DNA of 64,000 bases from positions 558,001 to 622,000 of the forward strand of contig NZ_JARSBP010000002.1 of the NCBI RefSeq assembly GCF_029623955.1. Direction: 5' to 3'. Below the pieces are notes generated by a model. The model was not told the origin of the DNA and made no database searches. It was given only the letters and a program-made list of their open reading frames with translations. Of this stretch, positions 20,701-30,095 are shown piece after piece (within the stretch, counting starts at the first letter, position 1; each line of letters starts with the position of its first letter). A program made the translations under genes and the position numbers. Origin of the DNA: Mycobacterium sp. 236(2023) (GTDB lineage: Bacteria; Actinomycetota; Actinomycetes; Mycobacteriales; Mycobacteriaceae).

Positions 20701-21206
20701 TCGACTATCGCCGCACGCTGCTCGGCGTCGTCGAGACCGGTTACTCGGTGTCGCCGAAGGCGGTGACATCGCGGATGGCCGCGCTGACGCAGACACTGAC
20801 CGGCAGAATGCCCGACGAGCACGTCACCCAGCGCCAGCTGCGGGACCGCTCGTGGTGGCAGGGGCCCGAGATCTACATCGTCGTCGACGACTACGACCTC
20901 GTCGCAGGAGCGACCGGAAACCCGCTGACGCCATTGGCCGACTTCCTGCCCCACGCCAAGGATCTCGGCCTGCACCTTGTGATCGCCCGCCGGTCCGGTG
21001 GTGCGGCGCGGGCGATGTTCGACCCGGTGCTGGCGCGGATGAGGGATATGGGCTGCGCCGGGCTGATGATGAGCGCCGCCCCGGACGAAGGGGTGCTGCT
21101 GGGCAGCGTCCGACCGTCGGCGCTTCCGCCGGGCCGCGGGACTCTCGTCGCTCGTGGCAGGCCTGAGGAACTGATCCAGGTCGCGTGGGTGGAACCACCC
21201 CCGTGA
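17772..21206 (+). CDS. eccC4: ESX-4 FtsK/SpoIIIE-type ATPase EccC4
   Basis: A protein of 1144 aa. Two N-terminal transmembrane helices (LMPVAMIVAMGGMTALYL and MFLFFPVMMLVSLIGTLAYG) are followed by three FtsK-like ATPase modules: Walker A GATGSGKS (about residue 375), GAPKTGKS (about 699) and GESSCGKT (about 948), with Walker B VDEFSEL, VIDGWA and VVDDYD. EccC drives substrate recognition and export. ATG 17772 chosen; the frame is open to 17520 over eccD4 antisense, which is a shadow. This single-chain form differs from the split EccCa/EccCb of ESX-1. Overlaps the next gene by 4 bases. Confidence 0.95.
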   Translation: MESSRIVIEAPPDPPVPAPVNPVARLMPVAMIVAMGGMTALYLTSTDSAARNPMFLFFPVMMLVSLIGTLAYGGRSGAARTGEVTAQRTEYLRYLDTLDGVLMAAAEDQYRSQHGDHPHPVSLWMLAGRDRMWERGEDHPDFLVVRIGVGAQPATTLAVVPNLGPDAEADPVTVGALRRLVDHRATVADVPVTVPLHSSASIQLPRAAARALVCQAAMFHHPDTVAVSVPASPEWDWVKWLPHQGVHRSVHRIVICEDGAAPAPAAATTVIDVQPDGGPRDVVCDDMSRADAVACARQIARYRPQGSSGPRGRLDWPALMGIADPERIDPDALWSRSAGAAALRVPIGVADDGTIVDLDIKEAAAGGLGPHGLCVGATGSGKSEFLRTLVLGMITAHSPDTLNLVLVDFKGGATFLGLETAHHVSAVITNLADEAALVSRMREALSGEVNRRQELLRAAGNLTNIGEYARARAHGGALAPLPALFIIVDEFSELLSQHPDFAELFVAIGRLGRSLGIHLLLASQRLDEGRLRGLETHLSYRICLKTFSASESRAVLGVPDAYHLPSEPGAAYLKTAAGGLTRFQTAFVSGGYTPRRPFPAHQTRAVHRFSLGDDGRVQAAPARQRPLLPTVLRQLAGRGAQAHRVWLAPLGSPPALQDLLPSEPARRLRVPIGVVDRPYEQRRDPYVVDVSGSAGNVAVVGAPKTGKSTALKTIICALATTHDATEVQFYCLDFGGGDLAALRDLPHVGSVAGRRDSDLSRRTVAVVEALLRARESGADRASRGDVFLVIDGWAALRQDFDGLEPAITAIAAQGLSYGIHVMIAASRWADLRPGLKDQIGTRIELRLGDPADSEMDRRRARDLAERPPGRGLTREGRETAIALPSADRVRRRADGRAAPPVELLPDRVERRAMATVARRAGDVVLGLGERDLTPVVLAFAEHPHLLVLGESSCGKTNLLRLLCTELAGSNEVALEIVDYRRTLLGVVETGYSVSPKAVTSRMAALTQTLTGRMPDEHVTQRQLRDRSWWQGPEIYIVVDDYDLVAGATGNPLTPLADFLPHAKDLGLHLVIARRSGGAARAMFDPVLARMRDMGCAGLMMSAAPDEGVLLGSVRPSALPPGRGTLVARGRPEELIQVAWVEPPP

Positions 21207-22330
21207 TCGTCGTCGAAGTCGGCCCCGAAACAGTGTGTGGCCCAGAAGCTGTCCCGCAGGACACGATGACGGCGGCGCTGGCCTGCATCGACGATCGGCT
21301 CGCACTGATCGACGACCGCGCGGTCGACGTCGACGAACTGTGGTGCGACGTCCTCGGTCACGCAACCGGTGATCACGACGGGACGATCGCGATCGTCACC
21401 CCGACGTGGTGGCCGGCGGGCCGTATCCGGATCGTCGCCGCGGCCGCCGAGGAGATCTTCGCTGAAGCCGTTGTCCTGCAACGTTCGATCTTGGCGCGCG
21501 ACAGCGATGCCACGGTTGTCGAACTGTCCGCCGACTTCGCCGTCGTGACGCCGCCGGCATCGGACTGCCGCGTCCTCGACCGTGATGACGCCGAAGTCGA
21601 GGCGCACCTGACCGCCGCCCCATCGGTGCTCGTCGATGTTCCCGAAGGCGTGGCACCGCTGTGCGCCGACGTGCTCGCGCGGCTTCGACAGCGCGGAATC
21701 CCTGTGTCGTACAGCGCTCGTCACCGGATGCGCGACGCCGCCGCCCGGGCGATCCCCGAGGTGCCGTGCCGGCGGCGGCGCACCGTCGCCCGCCCGGGTC
21801 GCCGCACGATCGCGGTCATGACGGGCGTCGCGGTGACGACGGCCGCTGTCGTCGGGGGTTGGGCGGCACAGACGTTCACGCCGCAGCGGGCTGGCGGCGA
21901 CGCGACCCGACTTTTGACCGAGGGCCGGGTTGAGCTTTCCGTCCCGGCCACCTGGGCTGCCGAGCGCGTCACCGATGATGCCGTAACGGCCCGGGTGAGG
22001 GTCTCCGCACCCGGCGGGCTTCCGGCTCTGCACATCACACAATCCTCCGGTGCGCAGAAGGCGACGCTCGATGTTGTTGCCGAAACACTGCGCCACGCAA
22101 TCGCTTCCGAGCCGGCCGGTGTGTTCGTCGATTTCGAGGCGGCGGCAGATCGCGGAGGGCGGCCCGCGGTGACCTACGTCGAACGCCGGGCAGGCACGGA
22201 AACCCGCTGGGCCGTCGTCGTCGACGGCGTCACGCGCATCGCGATCGGCTGCCAGCACGCCTCCGCGCACCGCGCCTCGATCGAGGCGATCTGCGACGAG
22301 GCCGTGCGCTCGGTACACGTACCGGACTGA
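21203..22330 (+). CDS. Type VII secretion-associated membrane protein (Rv3446c-like)
   Basis: A protein of 375 aa from GTG 21203, which overlaps the eccC4 stop (GTGA); an earlier in-frame GTG at 21185 is possible. The N-terminal ~200 residues are soluble and cytoplasmic. One transmembrane helix follows (TIAVMTGVAVTTAAVVGGWAAQTF), then an extracytoplasmic domain of about 140 residues. It matches in layout the type VII secretion-associated protein found between eccC4 and esxU in M. tuberculosis (Rv3446c). Function unknown; the position argues for an ESX-4 role. Confidence 0.85.
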   Translation: MIVVEVGPETVCGPEAVPQDTMTAALACIDDRLALIDDRAVDVDELWCDVLGHATGDHDGTIAIVTPTWWPAGRIRIVAAAAEEIFAEAVVLQRSILARDSDATVVELSADFAVVTPPASDCRVLDRDDAEVEAHLTAAPSVLVDVPEGVAPLCADVLARLRQRGIPVSYSARHRMRDAAARAIPEVPCRRRRTVARPGRRTIAVMTGVAVTTAAVVGGWAAQTFTPQRAGGDATRLLTEGRVELSVPATWAAERVTDDAVTARVRVSAPGGLPALHITQSSGAQKATLDVVAETLRHAIASEPAGVFVDFEAAADRGGRPAVTYVERRAGTETRWAVVVDGVTRIAIGCQHASAHRASIEAICDEAVRSVHVPD

Positions 22331-22416
22331 AAAGCGATTCCATGGAACCGAATTCGGCACCGGCGCGTCCAATCTAATAGATGCCGAGAACCTCAACAGG
22401 AACGGAAAGGATTCAC

Positions 22417-22740
22417 ATGTCGACGTCATCAGGGGCCGCGCTGGCCACCGACCTGGAGCTCATGGTGTCGGTCGCCGCCAAGACCGACACCCGCAACGAC
22501 GAGATCCGGGCGATGCTGCAGTCCTTCATCACGGCCATGAGCAATGTGCCGCCCTCGGTGTGGGGCGGCGCCGCGGCCGTGCGGTTCCGGGAGGTGGTGG
22601 AGCGCTGGAACGCCGAGTCCCTGAAACTGCATTCGTCCCTGCAGCGCATCGCCGAGACCATCCGCGACAACCAGCGCGTCCTGCAGGACGTCGCCGACGG
22701 CCATTCGCAGCGCATCGGTTCCGTCGCGGCAAGCATGTAG
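22417..22740 (+). CDS. esxU: ESX-4 WXG100 protein EsxU
   Basis: A protein of 107 aa from ATG 22417, preceded by GGAAAGGA. WXG motif seen as VWGG at the helix-hairpin turn (PSVWGGAAAVRF), with amphipathic helices on both sides. It resembles M. tuberculosis EsxU (similar NDEIRAMLQ and RWNAES blocks). Forms a heterodimer with EsxT, encoded 11 bases downstream; the pair is the presumed ESX-4 substrate. The frame extends upstream to 22381 without need. Confidence 0.94.
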   Translation: MSTSSGAALATDLELMVSVAAKTDTRNDEIRAMLQSFITAMSNVPPSVWGGAAAVRFREVVERWNAESLKLHSSLQRIAETIRDNQRVLQDVADGHSQRIGSVAASM

Positions 22741-22751
22741 GGGACGGCGAG

Positions 22752-23048
22752 ATGACGAACATGCTGAACTACGACTTCGGTGAGATCGAGTACACGGTCC
22801 GTCAGGAGATCCATTCGACGTCGGCCCGGTTCAACGCCGCACTGGAAGACCTGCGCGCGCAGATCGCACCGCTACAGGCGACATGGACGCGCGAGGCCGC
22901 CGAGGCCTACCGCATCGAGCAGGCGCGCTGGGAACAGTCCGCCGGAGCGCTCAACGAGATCCTCGTCAGCCTCGGTAATGCGGTCCGCGACGGCTCCGAG
23001 GACGTCGCCGACACCGACCGTAGAGCCGCCAACGCCTGGGGCGCCTGA
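22752..23048 (+). CDS. esxT: ESX-4 WXG100-family partner EsxT
   Basis: A protein of 98 aa (ATG 22752). IEYTVRQEIHSTSARFNAAL and IAPLQATWTREAAEAYRIEQ match EsxT closely. The turn reads WTR where the family name-giving motif is WXG; M. tuberculosis EsxT, as I recall it, has the same deviation. A YxxxD/E-type export signal is not clear-cut; the tail has DTDRRAANAWGA. Pairs with EsxU. Last ESX-4 gene before the inserted island. Confidence 0.93.
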   Translation: MTNMLNYDFGEIEYTVRQEIHSTSARFNAALEDLRAQIAPLQATWTREAAEAYRIEQARWEQSAGALNEILVSLGNAVRDGSEDVADTDRRAANAWGA

Positions 23049-23063
23049 CGCCCCGCCCCGAGT

Positions 23064-23110
23064 CTGTGCGGCTCCCCGGGAGGAGGGGAGCCGAACGGGG
23101 AGCCGCACAG
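23064..23110 (+). terminator. Long hairpin after esxT with two alternative pairings
   Basis: Perfect 14-base arms CTGTGCGGCTCCCC (23064-23077) and GGGGAGCCGCACAG (23097-23110) enclose a 19-base loop. The loop holds a second GGGGAGCCG (23085-23093) able to pair with the same left arm (23069-23077). No U-tract follows. It begins 15 bases after the esxT stop and probably ends the ESX-4 transcript. Confidence 0.6.
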
Positions 23111-23205
23111 TACTCTCTGCACGCAACCCAATCGCGCCGCCGATCGCGCTAGGCTGGCACCACGTGTGATGGCGCACACACCGCTGGATAAAGGACTAAA
23201 GCCGG

Positions 23206-24513
23206 GTGGCAGCTTCAAACACCTCAACCGGACGGGGCACGACCCGCCCGTCACCGGCGCGTCTGCAGGCGGTCCATGAGCTGTTCATCGCCGGCGAGGT
23301 CGACGCCACCTATCTGAACTCGAATTCCATCCGTCCTGTCGTCGCGCAGAGCTGGGAACGCAGCCTCGCAGGTGGGGTCGACCCCGACCTCGACGGGGCA
23401 CGCGCCGTGTCCGCCGTCGCCGCCGTCGAACGGCTGCGGGACACGCATCCGCTGGCGCCGGCGCTTCCGGTGATCCGGCGTCTCCTCGTCGACGACGCCC
23501 TGGACTCCGGCGTCGTCGTCGCGGTCAGCGCCGCCGACGGCACGTTGTTATGGGTGGAAGGCGACCCGAAGGCCTGCCGCAAAGCCGAGGCGATGAACTT
23601 CGTTCCCGGCGCCGACTGGAGCGAACACGGTGCGGGCACCAACGCCCCCGGCACCGCGCTGACGCTCGACCGCGAGCTCCAGATCCACGGCTCCGAACAC
23701 TTCTCCCGCATCGTCCAGCCCTGGAGCTGCACCGCGGCACCCGTGCACGACCCCACCACCGGGGCGCTGCTCGGCGCGATCGACCTGACCGGCGGCACGC
23801 AGACCGCGACGTCGCAGACGCTGGCGCTGGTCCGCGCGACAGCGGTGGCCGTCGAGAACCATTTGGCGCTGCTGCGGCTGGCCGGCGTCGGTGCCGAACC
23901 TGCCGCCCGCAAACCGCACCTCGTCGTCCTCGGTGGAGACCGCCCGCGCTGGGTGACCACCGACAGTTACGGCCACCTGCAGGCCACCCATCTCACCGGC
24001 AGGCACGCCGACATCCTCGTACTGCTCAGCCGCCACCCCGAAGGTCTCTCGGCAGACCACCTCGCAGTGCTGCTCGACGACAAGGACCTCGACGTCGTCA
24101 CCGTGCGGGCCGAGATGTCGCGGCTGCGCAAGGTCATCGGGCCTGACAGCCTCGGCTCGCGGCCGTACCGGCTGCTCACGCCGATCACCAGCGACATCGC
24201 GGAGGTGTTCGAGGCCCTCGACGCCGGCGACGTCGAGACCGCCATGAACCGCTACGCCGGCCCGCTGCTGACGCAGTCGGTGTCCCCGGCGATCGCCCGG
24301 CTGCGCACCCAACTCTCGGCGACCCTTCGCGACGCCGTGCTCGCCGAGAACACGCAGGGGCGTACCGACCTGCTGCGCCGCTGGCTCGACCTGCCCGAAG
24401 GACGCGACGACCGCGACGGCTGGCAGGCGTTGCGCGACAGTGCCGGGCTCACCGCCGTAGCGCGGGCGCAGGCCCGCGGCCACCTCGCGGGGCTCGACTT
24501 CGAACTCGGCTGA
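23206..24513 (+). CDS. GAF-domain transcriptional regulator with winged-helix C-terminus (paralogue 1)
   Basis: A protein of 435 aa (GTG 23206, AAAGGA upstream). The N-terminal half resembles the GAF sensor region of AcoR/DhaR-type activators (VVAQSWERSLAGGVDP; MNFVPGADWSEHGAGTNAPGTAL; GAIDLTGG). There is no AAA+ sigma-54 domain. Residues about 265-322 instead look like an OmpR-type winged helix (VTVRAEMSRLRKVIG ... SRPYRLLTP). A close paralogue lies at the far end of the island (39868-41058). Probably senses a small molecule and controls alcohol/aldehyde catabolism genes. First gene of the island, directly after esxT. Confidence 0.85.
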   Translation: MAASNTSTGRGTTRPSPARLQAVHELFIAGEVDATYLNSNSIRPVVAQSWERSLAGGVDPDLDGARAVSAVAAVERLRDTHPLAPALPVIRRLLVDDALDSGVVVAVSAADGTLLWVEGDPKACRKAEAMNFVPGADWSEHGAGTNAPGTALTLDRELQIHGSEHFSRIVQPWSCTAAPVHDPTTGALLGAIDLTGGTQTATSQTLALVRATAVAVENHLALLRLAGVGAEPAARKPHLVVLGGDRPRWVTTDSYGHLQATHLTGRHADILVLLSRHPEGLSADHLAVLLDDKDLDVVTVRAEMSRLRKVIGPDSLGSRPYRLLTPITSDIAEVFEALDAGDVETAMNRYAGPLLTQSVSPAIARLRTQLSATLRDAVLAENTQGRTDLLRRWLDLPEGRDDRDGWQALRDSAGLTAVARAQARGHLAGLDFELG

Positions 24514-24599
24514 AAACCTGAGCAACCCGGCATAACGCCAGCTCAGGCGGTATAAAGATGCGAGTTGTCAAGAGCTGCAACCAGTTCCACGATTGAGGC

Positions 24600-25517
24600 A
24601 TGGATTACCGCGCGTACGCCGAGTTCCTGCCCGCCGCATACACCGACAACCTCATCCCGCCCGTCAGCACCTGGTGGCAGTGGCGGGACACCCACGTCCA
24701 CATCGCGCGCTCTCAGGCCCCCGAGGCGGCGGTGCGCGCGATGGTCATCCACGGCGGCGGCGGGCACAGCGGCGCGCTGTGGCCCGTCTCGGGAATGGCC
24801 GCCGACGAGGGCTTCGAAGTCTTCGCGCCGGACTTGCCGCTGTTCGGCGACACCGTCCCCGCCGACGCGTCGCGCGTCCGCTACGACGACTGGGTCGACC
24901 TGCTCAGCGACCTCGTCCGTGCCGAAAGAACGCGAGATCCGCGGCCGCTCATCCTCTTCGGCGCCAGCATGGGGGGAATGCTCGCCTACGAGGTGGCCGC
25001 CCGCACTCGTGACATCGCGGCTGTCGTCGCGACCTGCCTGCTCGACATGCGCGACTCCGCCGCCCGCGCCGCTGCGACCCGCTACCCGTGGATGGGCAGA
25101 TCCGCCCCGCATCTGCTTCCCGCGCTCACACCGGTCCTCGGCCGCCTTCGGGTGCCACTGCGCTGGCTCGAAGACATGGACAACATGAGCAACGATCCGC
25201 GGCTGTCGCAGCTGTGCGCGTCCGATCCCCGCGGAGGCGGAGGCAGCGCACCGCTGGGCTTCCTGTCGAGCTTCATGACGTATACGCACACCGTCCCCGA
25301 GCAGTACCGCGGCGCGCCCGTCACCCTCGTCGCGCCCGCCGCCGACAAGTGGACCCCACCCGAACTGAGTATCCGCTTCATGCAACGTATTTCGGCACGC
25401 ACCGAACTGGTGATGCTGGAGAACTGTGGCCACTTCCCGATCGAGGAGCCGGGCCTGACGCAACTACGTGACGCGATGCGGACCGTGCTCAGCCAGGTGC
25501 AAGCCGGTCGACCGTGA
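24600..25517 (+). CDS. Alpha/beta hydrolase
   Basis: A protein of 305 aa with an oxyanion-type HGGGGHSGALW segment and nucleophile elbow FGASMGG (Ser about residue 123). ENCGHFPIEEPG near the C-terminus carries the catalytic His. No signal peptide: cytoplasmic. Substrate unknown. The 3' end overlaps the convergent TetR gene by 29 bases. Lies in the dehydratase island between a GAF regulator and a TetR/aldehyde dehydrogenase pair. Confidence 0.85.
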   Translation: MDYRAYAEFLPAAYTDNLIPPVSTWWQWRDTHVHIARSQAPEAAVRAMVIHGGGGHSGALWPVSGMAADEGFEVFAPDLPLFGDTVPADASRVRYDDWVDLLSDLVRAERTRDPRPLILFGASMGGMLAYEVAARTRDIAAVVATCLLDMRDSAARAAATRYPWMGRSAPHLLPALTPVLGRLRVPLRWLEDMDNMSNDPRLSQLCASDPRGGGGSAPLGFLSSFMTYTHTVPEQYRGAPVTLVAPAADKWTPPELSIRFMQRISARTELVMLENCGHFPIEEPGLTQLRDAMRTVLSQVQAGRP

Positions 25518-26091
25518 CCATCAGCGCGTCGACCGTGAGCGCGTGGCGTGTCAGCACCCGGTGTAGTTGGGCGTCGATCGTGTGCACCAGCGTGCGCGCC
25601 GTCAGCTCCAGGTCGTCACCCCCGCGGTCGCACCGCTTGAGGTGAAACGCGACCTCGTCGCAGATCCTGTCCTCGAAGCCGCGCATCTCGTCGAGCTGCT
25701 CCAGCGTCGGCTGCACGAGGCGGTGTAACAGTGCGTGCAGTCCCGGCTGGTCGGCGTGCAGATCGACCAGCGCCTCCAGAAACAGCCGCATGGTCCTCTC
25801 GAACGGGGGCGCCTCGTCCCGTAGTTGCGCGAACATCGGCGTCAGCCGCCCATCGGCGTCGCGCACATGCCGCTCGGCCACCGCCCGCAGCAGCGCCAGC
25901 TTGTCGGGGAAGTACTGGTACAGCGTGCCGATCGACAGACCTGCCCGATCGGCGATGCGGTTGGTCGTCGCGGTGACGCCTTCGCGCGAGAACACCTGCG
26001 CGGCCGCCTCCACCAGCGTGTTCACCGTGTCGCGGGAGCGCTGCTGGCGGGGCGTGCGGCGGTTCTGGTCGATGGGTGCAAGTCTGCCCAA
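25489..26091 (-). CDS. TetR-family repressor divergent from the aldehyde dehydrogenase
   Basis: A protein of 200 aa. N-terminal TetR helix-turn-helix: [43 protein letters not shown]. The only in-frame start is TTG 26091, which lies within an inverted repeat (26087-26118), so the operator would overlap the start codon and the gene may be leaderless. Divergent from the aldehyde dehydrogenase gene with 71 bases between them, indicating that it represses itself and that gene. Confidence 0.85.
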   Translation of the reverse strand: MGRLAPIDQNRRTPRQQRSRDTVNTLVEAAAQVFSREGVTATTNRIADRAGLSIGTLYQYFPDKLALLRAVAERHVRDADGRLTPMFAQLRDEAPPFERTMRLFLEALVDLHADQPGLHALLHRLVQPTLEQLDEMRGFEDRICDEVAFHLKRCDRGGDDLELTARTLVHTIDAQLHRVLTRHALTVDALMVTVDRLAPG

Positions 26092-26118
26092 CCGTGCAAC
26101 TGCGCTGCAACGGTTGGG
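26087..26118. promoter_or_regulatory. Inverted repeat, probable TetR operator
   Basis: CCCAACCGT (26087-26095) and ACGGTTGGG (26110-26118) are perfect 9-base arms separated by 14 bases, between the divergent TetR and aldehyde dehydrogenase genes and covering the TTG start of the TetR gene. It also overlaps the direct repeat at 26095-26112. Confidence 0.6.
26095..26112 (+). promoter_or_regulatory. TGCAAC direct repeat (copy 1), upstream of aldehyde dehydrogenase
   Basis: TGCAAC-TGCGC-TGCAACG: two hexamers with an 11-base period, ending 50 bases before the aldehyde dehydrogenase start. The same arrangement and orientation recur upstream of the LuxR/cobA pair and of the dehydratase operon. An 11-base period fits tandem binding of winged-helix regulators. 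Confidence 0.6.
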
Positions 26119-26162
26119 GCCGTAGGTTCAGTGACGCACACCACACGAGCAGGAGACTCACC

Positions 26163-27686
<1,524 letters not shown>

Positions 27687-27714
27687 TTCCCAAGCCTCAG
27701 CTCATCAGCCGCAG

Positions 27715-27750
27715 ACTCGCACGGACCCCCCTTGGTCCGTGCGAGTTTGT
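27715..27750 (+). terminator. Intrinsic terminator after aldehyde dehydrogenase
   Basis: ACTCGCACGGACC (27715-27727) and GGTCCGTGCGAGT (27734-27746) are perfect 13-base arms with a 6-base loop, followed by TTGT. It lies 28 bases after the aldehyde dehydrogenase stop and separates it from glpK. The rest of the 193-base gap up to glpK shows no other recognised element. Confidence 0.8.
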
Positions 27751-27879
27751 GCATTCGAGGGTGGGTGACCCTGATCATTCGGTCAGGTGAGGGTCAGACC
27801 TCTCATGCGGGAGTCCTGCGGTCGGTAGGTTCGGCAAGGAACGCAGGTGGACAGTGCGTACTCACAAAGGAGTTGGTAC

Positions 27880-29397
27880 ATGGGCGATTTCGTAGCGGCT
27901 ATCGACCAGGGAACGACCAGCACCAGGGCCATGGTGTTCGACCACGCCGGCCGCGAGGTCGCCCGGCATCAACTCGAGCACGAACAGATCCTTCCGAAAG
28001 CCGGTTGGGTCGAGCACAATCCGGTCGAGATCTGGGAACGCACCGCCTCGGTGCTCCAGACCGCGCTGAACAAGGGCAAGCTCTCCACCGAGGACATCGT
28101 CGCGCTGGGTATCACGAACCAGCGGGAGACGGCGCTGGTGTGGGACCGCAAGACGGGCCGCCCGTACTACAACGCCATCGTGTGGCAAGACACCAGAACC
28201 GACCGCATCGCCTCCGCATTGGACCGCGACGGCCGCGGTGACGTCATCAGGACGAAGGCGGGGCTGCCGCCGGCCACGTATTTTTCGGGCGGCAAGGTGC
28301 AGTGGATCCTGGAGAACGTCGACGGTGTCCGCGAAGCCGCCGAGCGGGGCGACGCGATCTTCGGCACCTGCGACACGTGGGTGCTGTGGAACCTGACCGG
28401 CGGTCCGCGGGGCGGTGTGCACGTCACCGACGTGACCAACGCCAGCCGCACGATGCTGATGAACCTGGAGACGCTGGACTGGGACGAGGAACTGTTGGGG
28501 TTCTTCGGGATTCCGCGGCAGATGCTGCCGGAGATCGCCTCGTCGTCGGCGCCGGAGGCCTACGGCGTGACACGGTCGGATGGGCCGCTGGGCGCCGAGA
28601 TCCCGCTGACGGGAATCCTCGGCGATCAGCAGGCCGCCATGGTGGGCCAGGTGTGTCTGTCGGCGGGGGAGGCCAAGAACACCTACGGAACCGGAAACTT
28701 CCTTCTCCTCAACACCGGTGAGAAGATCGTGCGCTCCGAGCACGGCCTGCTCACGACGGTCTGCTACCGCTTCGGCGACGCGAAACCTGTTTACGCCCTT
28801 GAGGGTTCGATCGCTGTGACCGGTTCGGCAGTGCAGTGGCTGCGCGATCAGTTGGGCATCATCAGCGGCGCCTCCCAGAGCGAGTCGCTGGCCCGCCAGG
28901 TTGAGGACAACGGCGGCGTCTACTTCGTGCCGGCGTTCTCCGGACTGTTCGCTCCCTACTGGCGTTCCGACGCGCGCGGTGCGATCGTCGGGCTGTCCCG
29001 GTTCAACACTAACGCGCATCTCGCGCGCGCCACCCTGGAATCCATCTGCTACCAGACGCGCGACGTCGTCGACGCCATGGAGGCCGACAGTGGTGTGCAC
29101 CTCGAGGTGCTCAAGGTGGACGGGGGCATCACCGCCAACGAACTGTGCATGCAGATCCAGGCCGACGTGATCGGTACCGACGTCGTGAAACCCGTTGTGG
29201 CCGAGACGACTGCGCTCGGCGCGGCGTATGCGGCGGGGCTGGCGGTCGGCTTCTGGAAAGACGAAGACGAGCTGCGTGCCAACTGGCAGGAGGACAAGCG
29301 CTGGTCCCCGCAGTGGAGCGAGGAGCAGCGGACGCAGGGCTACGCCGGATGGCAGAAGGCGGTCCAGCGGACACTGGACTGGGTCGACGTCGACTAG
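27880..29397 (+). CDS. glpK: Glycerol kinase
   Basis: A protein of 505 aa, full length. FGGY kinase signatures: [20 protein letters not shown] at the N-terminus, the RTDRIA loop, [10 protein letters not shown], and [11 protein letters not shown]. Start ATG 27880 with AAAGGAG 7-13 bases upstream. Phosphorylates glycerol to sn-glycerol-3-phosphate using ATP in the cytoplasm. Being next to a glycerol channel and a glycerol/diol dehydratase marks the island as glycerol-directed. The stop overlaps the convergent TetR stop by 4 bases (CTAG). Confidence 0.97.
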   Translation: MGDFVAAIDQGTTSTRAMVFDHAGREVARHQLEHEQILPKAGWVEHNPVEIWERTASVLQTALNKGKLSTEDIVALGITNQRETALVWDRKTGRPYYNAIVWQDTRTDRIASALDRDGRGDVIRTKAGLPPATYFSGGKVQWILENVDGVREAAERGDAIFGTCDTWVLWNLTGGPRGGVHVTDVTNASRTMLMNLETLDWDEELLGFFGIPRQMLPEIASSSAPEAYGVTRSDGPLGAEIPLTGILGDQQAAMVGQVCLSAGEAKNTYGTGNFLLLNTGEKIVRSEHGLLTTVCYRFGDAKPVYALEGSIAVTGSAVQWLRDQLGIISGASQSESLARQVEDNGGVYFVPAFSGLFAPYWRSDARGAIVGLSRFNTNAHLARATLESICYQTRDVVDAMEADSGVHLEVLKVDGGITANELCMQIQADVIGTDVVKPVVAETTALGAAYAAGLAVGFWKDEDELRANWQEDKRWSPQWSEEQRTQGYAGWQKAVQRTLDWVDVD

Positions 29398-30020
29398 CGT
29401 CCCCGTCTTTCTGACTGGGGGGCAAGGAGTTTCGCGAGCCCTGCCAGAGCGACGTCGACGACGGCGTCCAGCCTGGGCTGCGATGCGCCGCCGGCGGCGT
29501 CCACGGCGAGGCCCTGACCGATCGTCACCGCGTATCCCGCCAACGCTGCGGTGTCGATGCCCGCTTCGGCATCCTCGCAGCTTGCCAGTGCGGCGGCGAT
29601 GGCGTCCTCGATGCCGTGGCGGTACTGGGCGAGCATCTCGGGTATGCGCGCATTGGTCGGCGCGCAGGACAGCCCGCCCTGGATCGACAGGCACCCCGGT
29701 ACCGCTCCCGCGCGGACGGCGTTCGCCGTCGCGCGCAAATAGGACTCGACGATGCCGTAGGCGGTGGGCTGCGCGAGCAGCGTCGTGAGGCGGTCGAAAT
29801 AGGAGAGCCGGTACCGCTGCAGGGCGCGCACGAAGAGTTCCTCTTTGCTGCCGAACGCCTGGTACAGGCTCGGTTTGTTGATGCCCATGGCCTGGGTCAG
29901 CTCGGCCATCGATGCCCCCTCGAAGCCGAGGCGCCAAAACACCTCGGTGGCGCGATCGAGCGCGTCGTCTTCGTCGAATGCGCGCGGCCTGCCTTTCACG
30001 CTCCGAGGTTCTGCGCTCAT
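29394..30020 (-). CDS. TetR-family repressor divergent from an SDR
   Basis: A protein of 208 aa. N-terminal [47 protein letters not shown], the AcrR-like type. Divergent from the SDR gene; two copies of an operator-like repeat lie in the 75-base gap. Shares its last bases with glpK. Probably an autorepressor that also controls the SDR. Confidence 0.9.
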   Translation of the reverse strand: MSAEPRSVKGRPRAFDEDDALDRATEVFWRLGFEGASMAELTQAMGINKPSLYQAFGSKEELFVRALQRYRLSYFDRLTTLLAQPTAYGIVESYLRATANAVRAGAVPGCLSIQGGLSCAPTNARIPEMLAQYRHGIEDAIAAALASCEDAEAGIDTAALAGYAVTIGQGLAVDAAGGASQPRLDAVVDVALAGLAKLLAPQSERRGR

Positions 30021-30031
30021 GGCCCGATCCT

Positions 30032-30087
30032 ACCGAACGGTACAAAACTGGTAGTGTCGGCTGCGCAACCGATCGGTACAAAACTGG
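30032..30087. promoter_or_regulatory. Two copies of a TetR operator-like repeat
   Basis: ACCGAACGGTACAAAACTGG (30032-30051) and ACCGATCGGTACAAAACTGG (30068-30087) differ at one base and start 36 bases apart. Each begins with a TACCG/CGGTA-type palindrome. The second ends next to the GGAGG ribosome site of the SDR gene. They fill the gap between the divergent TetR and SDR genes. Confidence 0.7.
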
Positions 30088-30095
30088 AGGACCAC

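Noticed and set aside
21185..21202. Earlier GTG start for the ESX-4 accessory protein
   Set aside because: The GTG at 21203 gives a 4-base coupling with the eccC4 stop; the earlier codon adds only six residues with no ribosome site.
24575..24583. Single TGCAAC upstream of the alpha/beta hydrolase at 24600
   Set aside because: No second hexamer at the 11-base period, so it is not counted as a fourth copy of the direct repeat.
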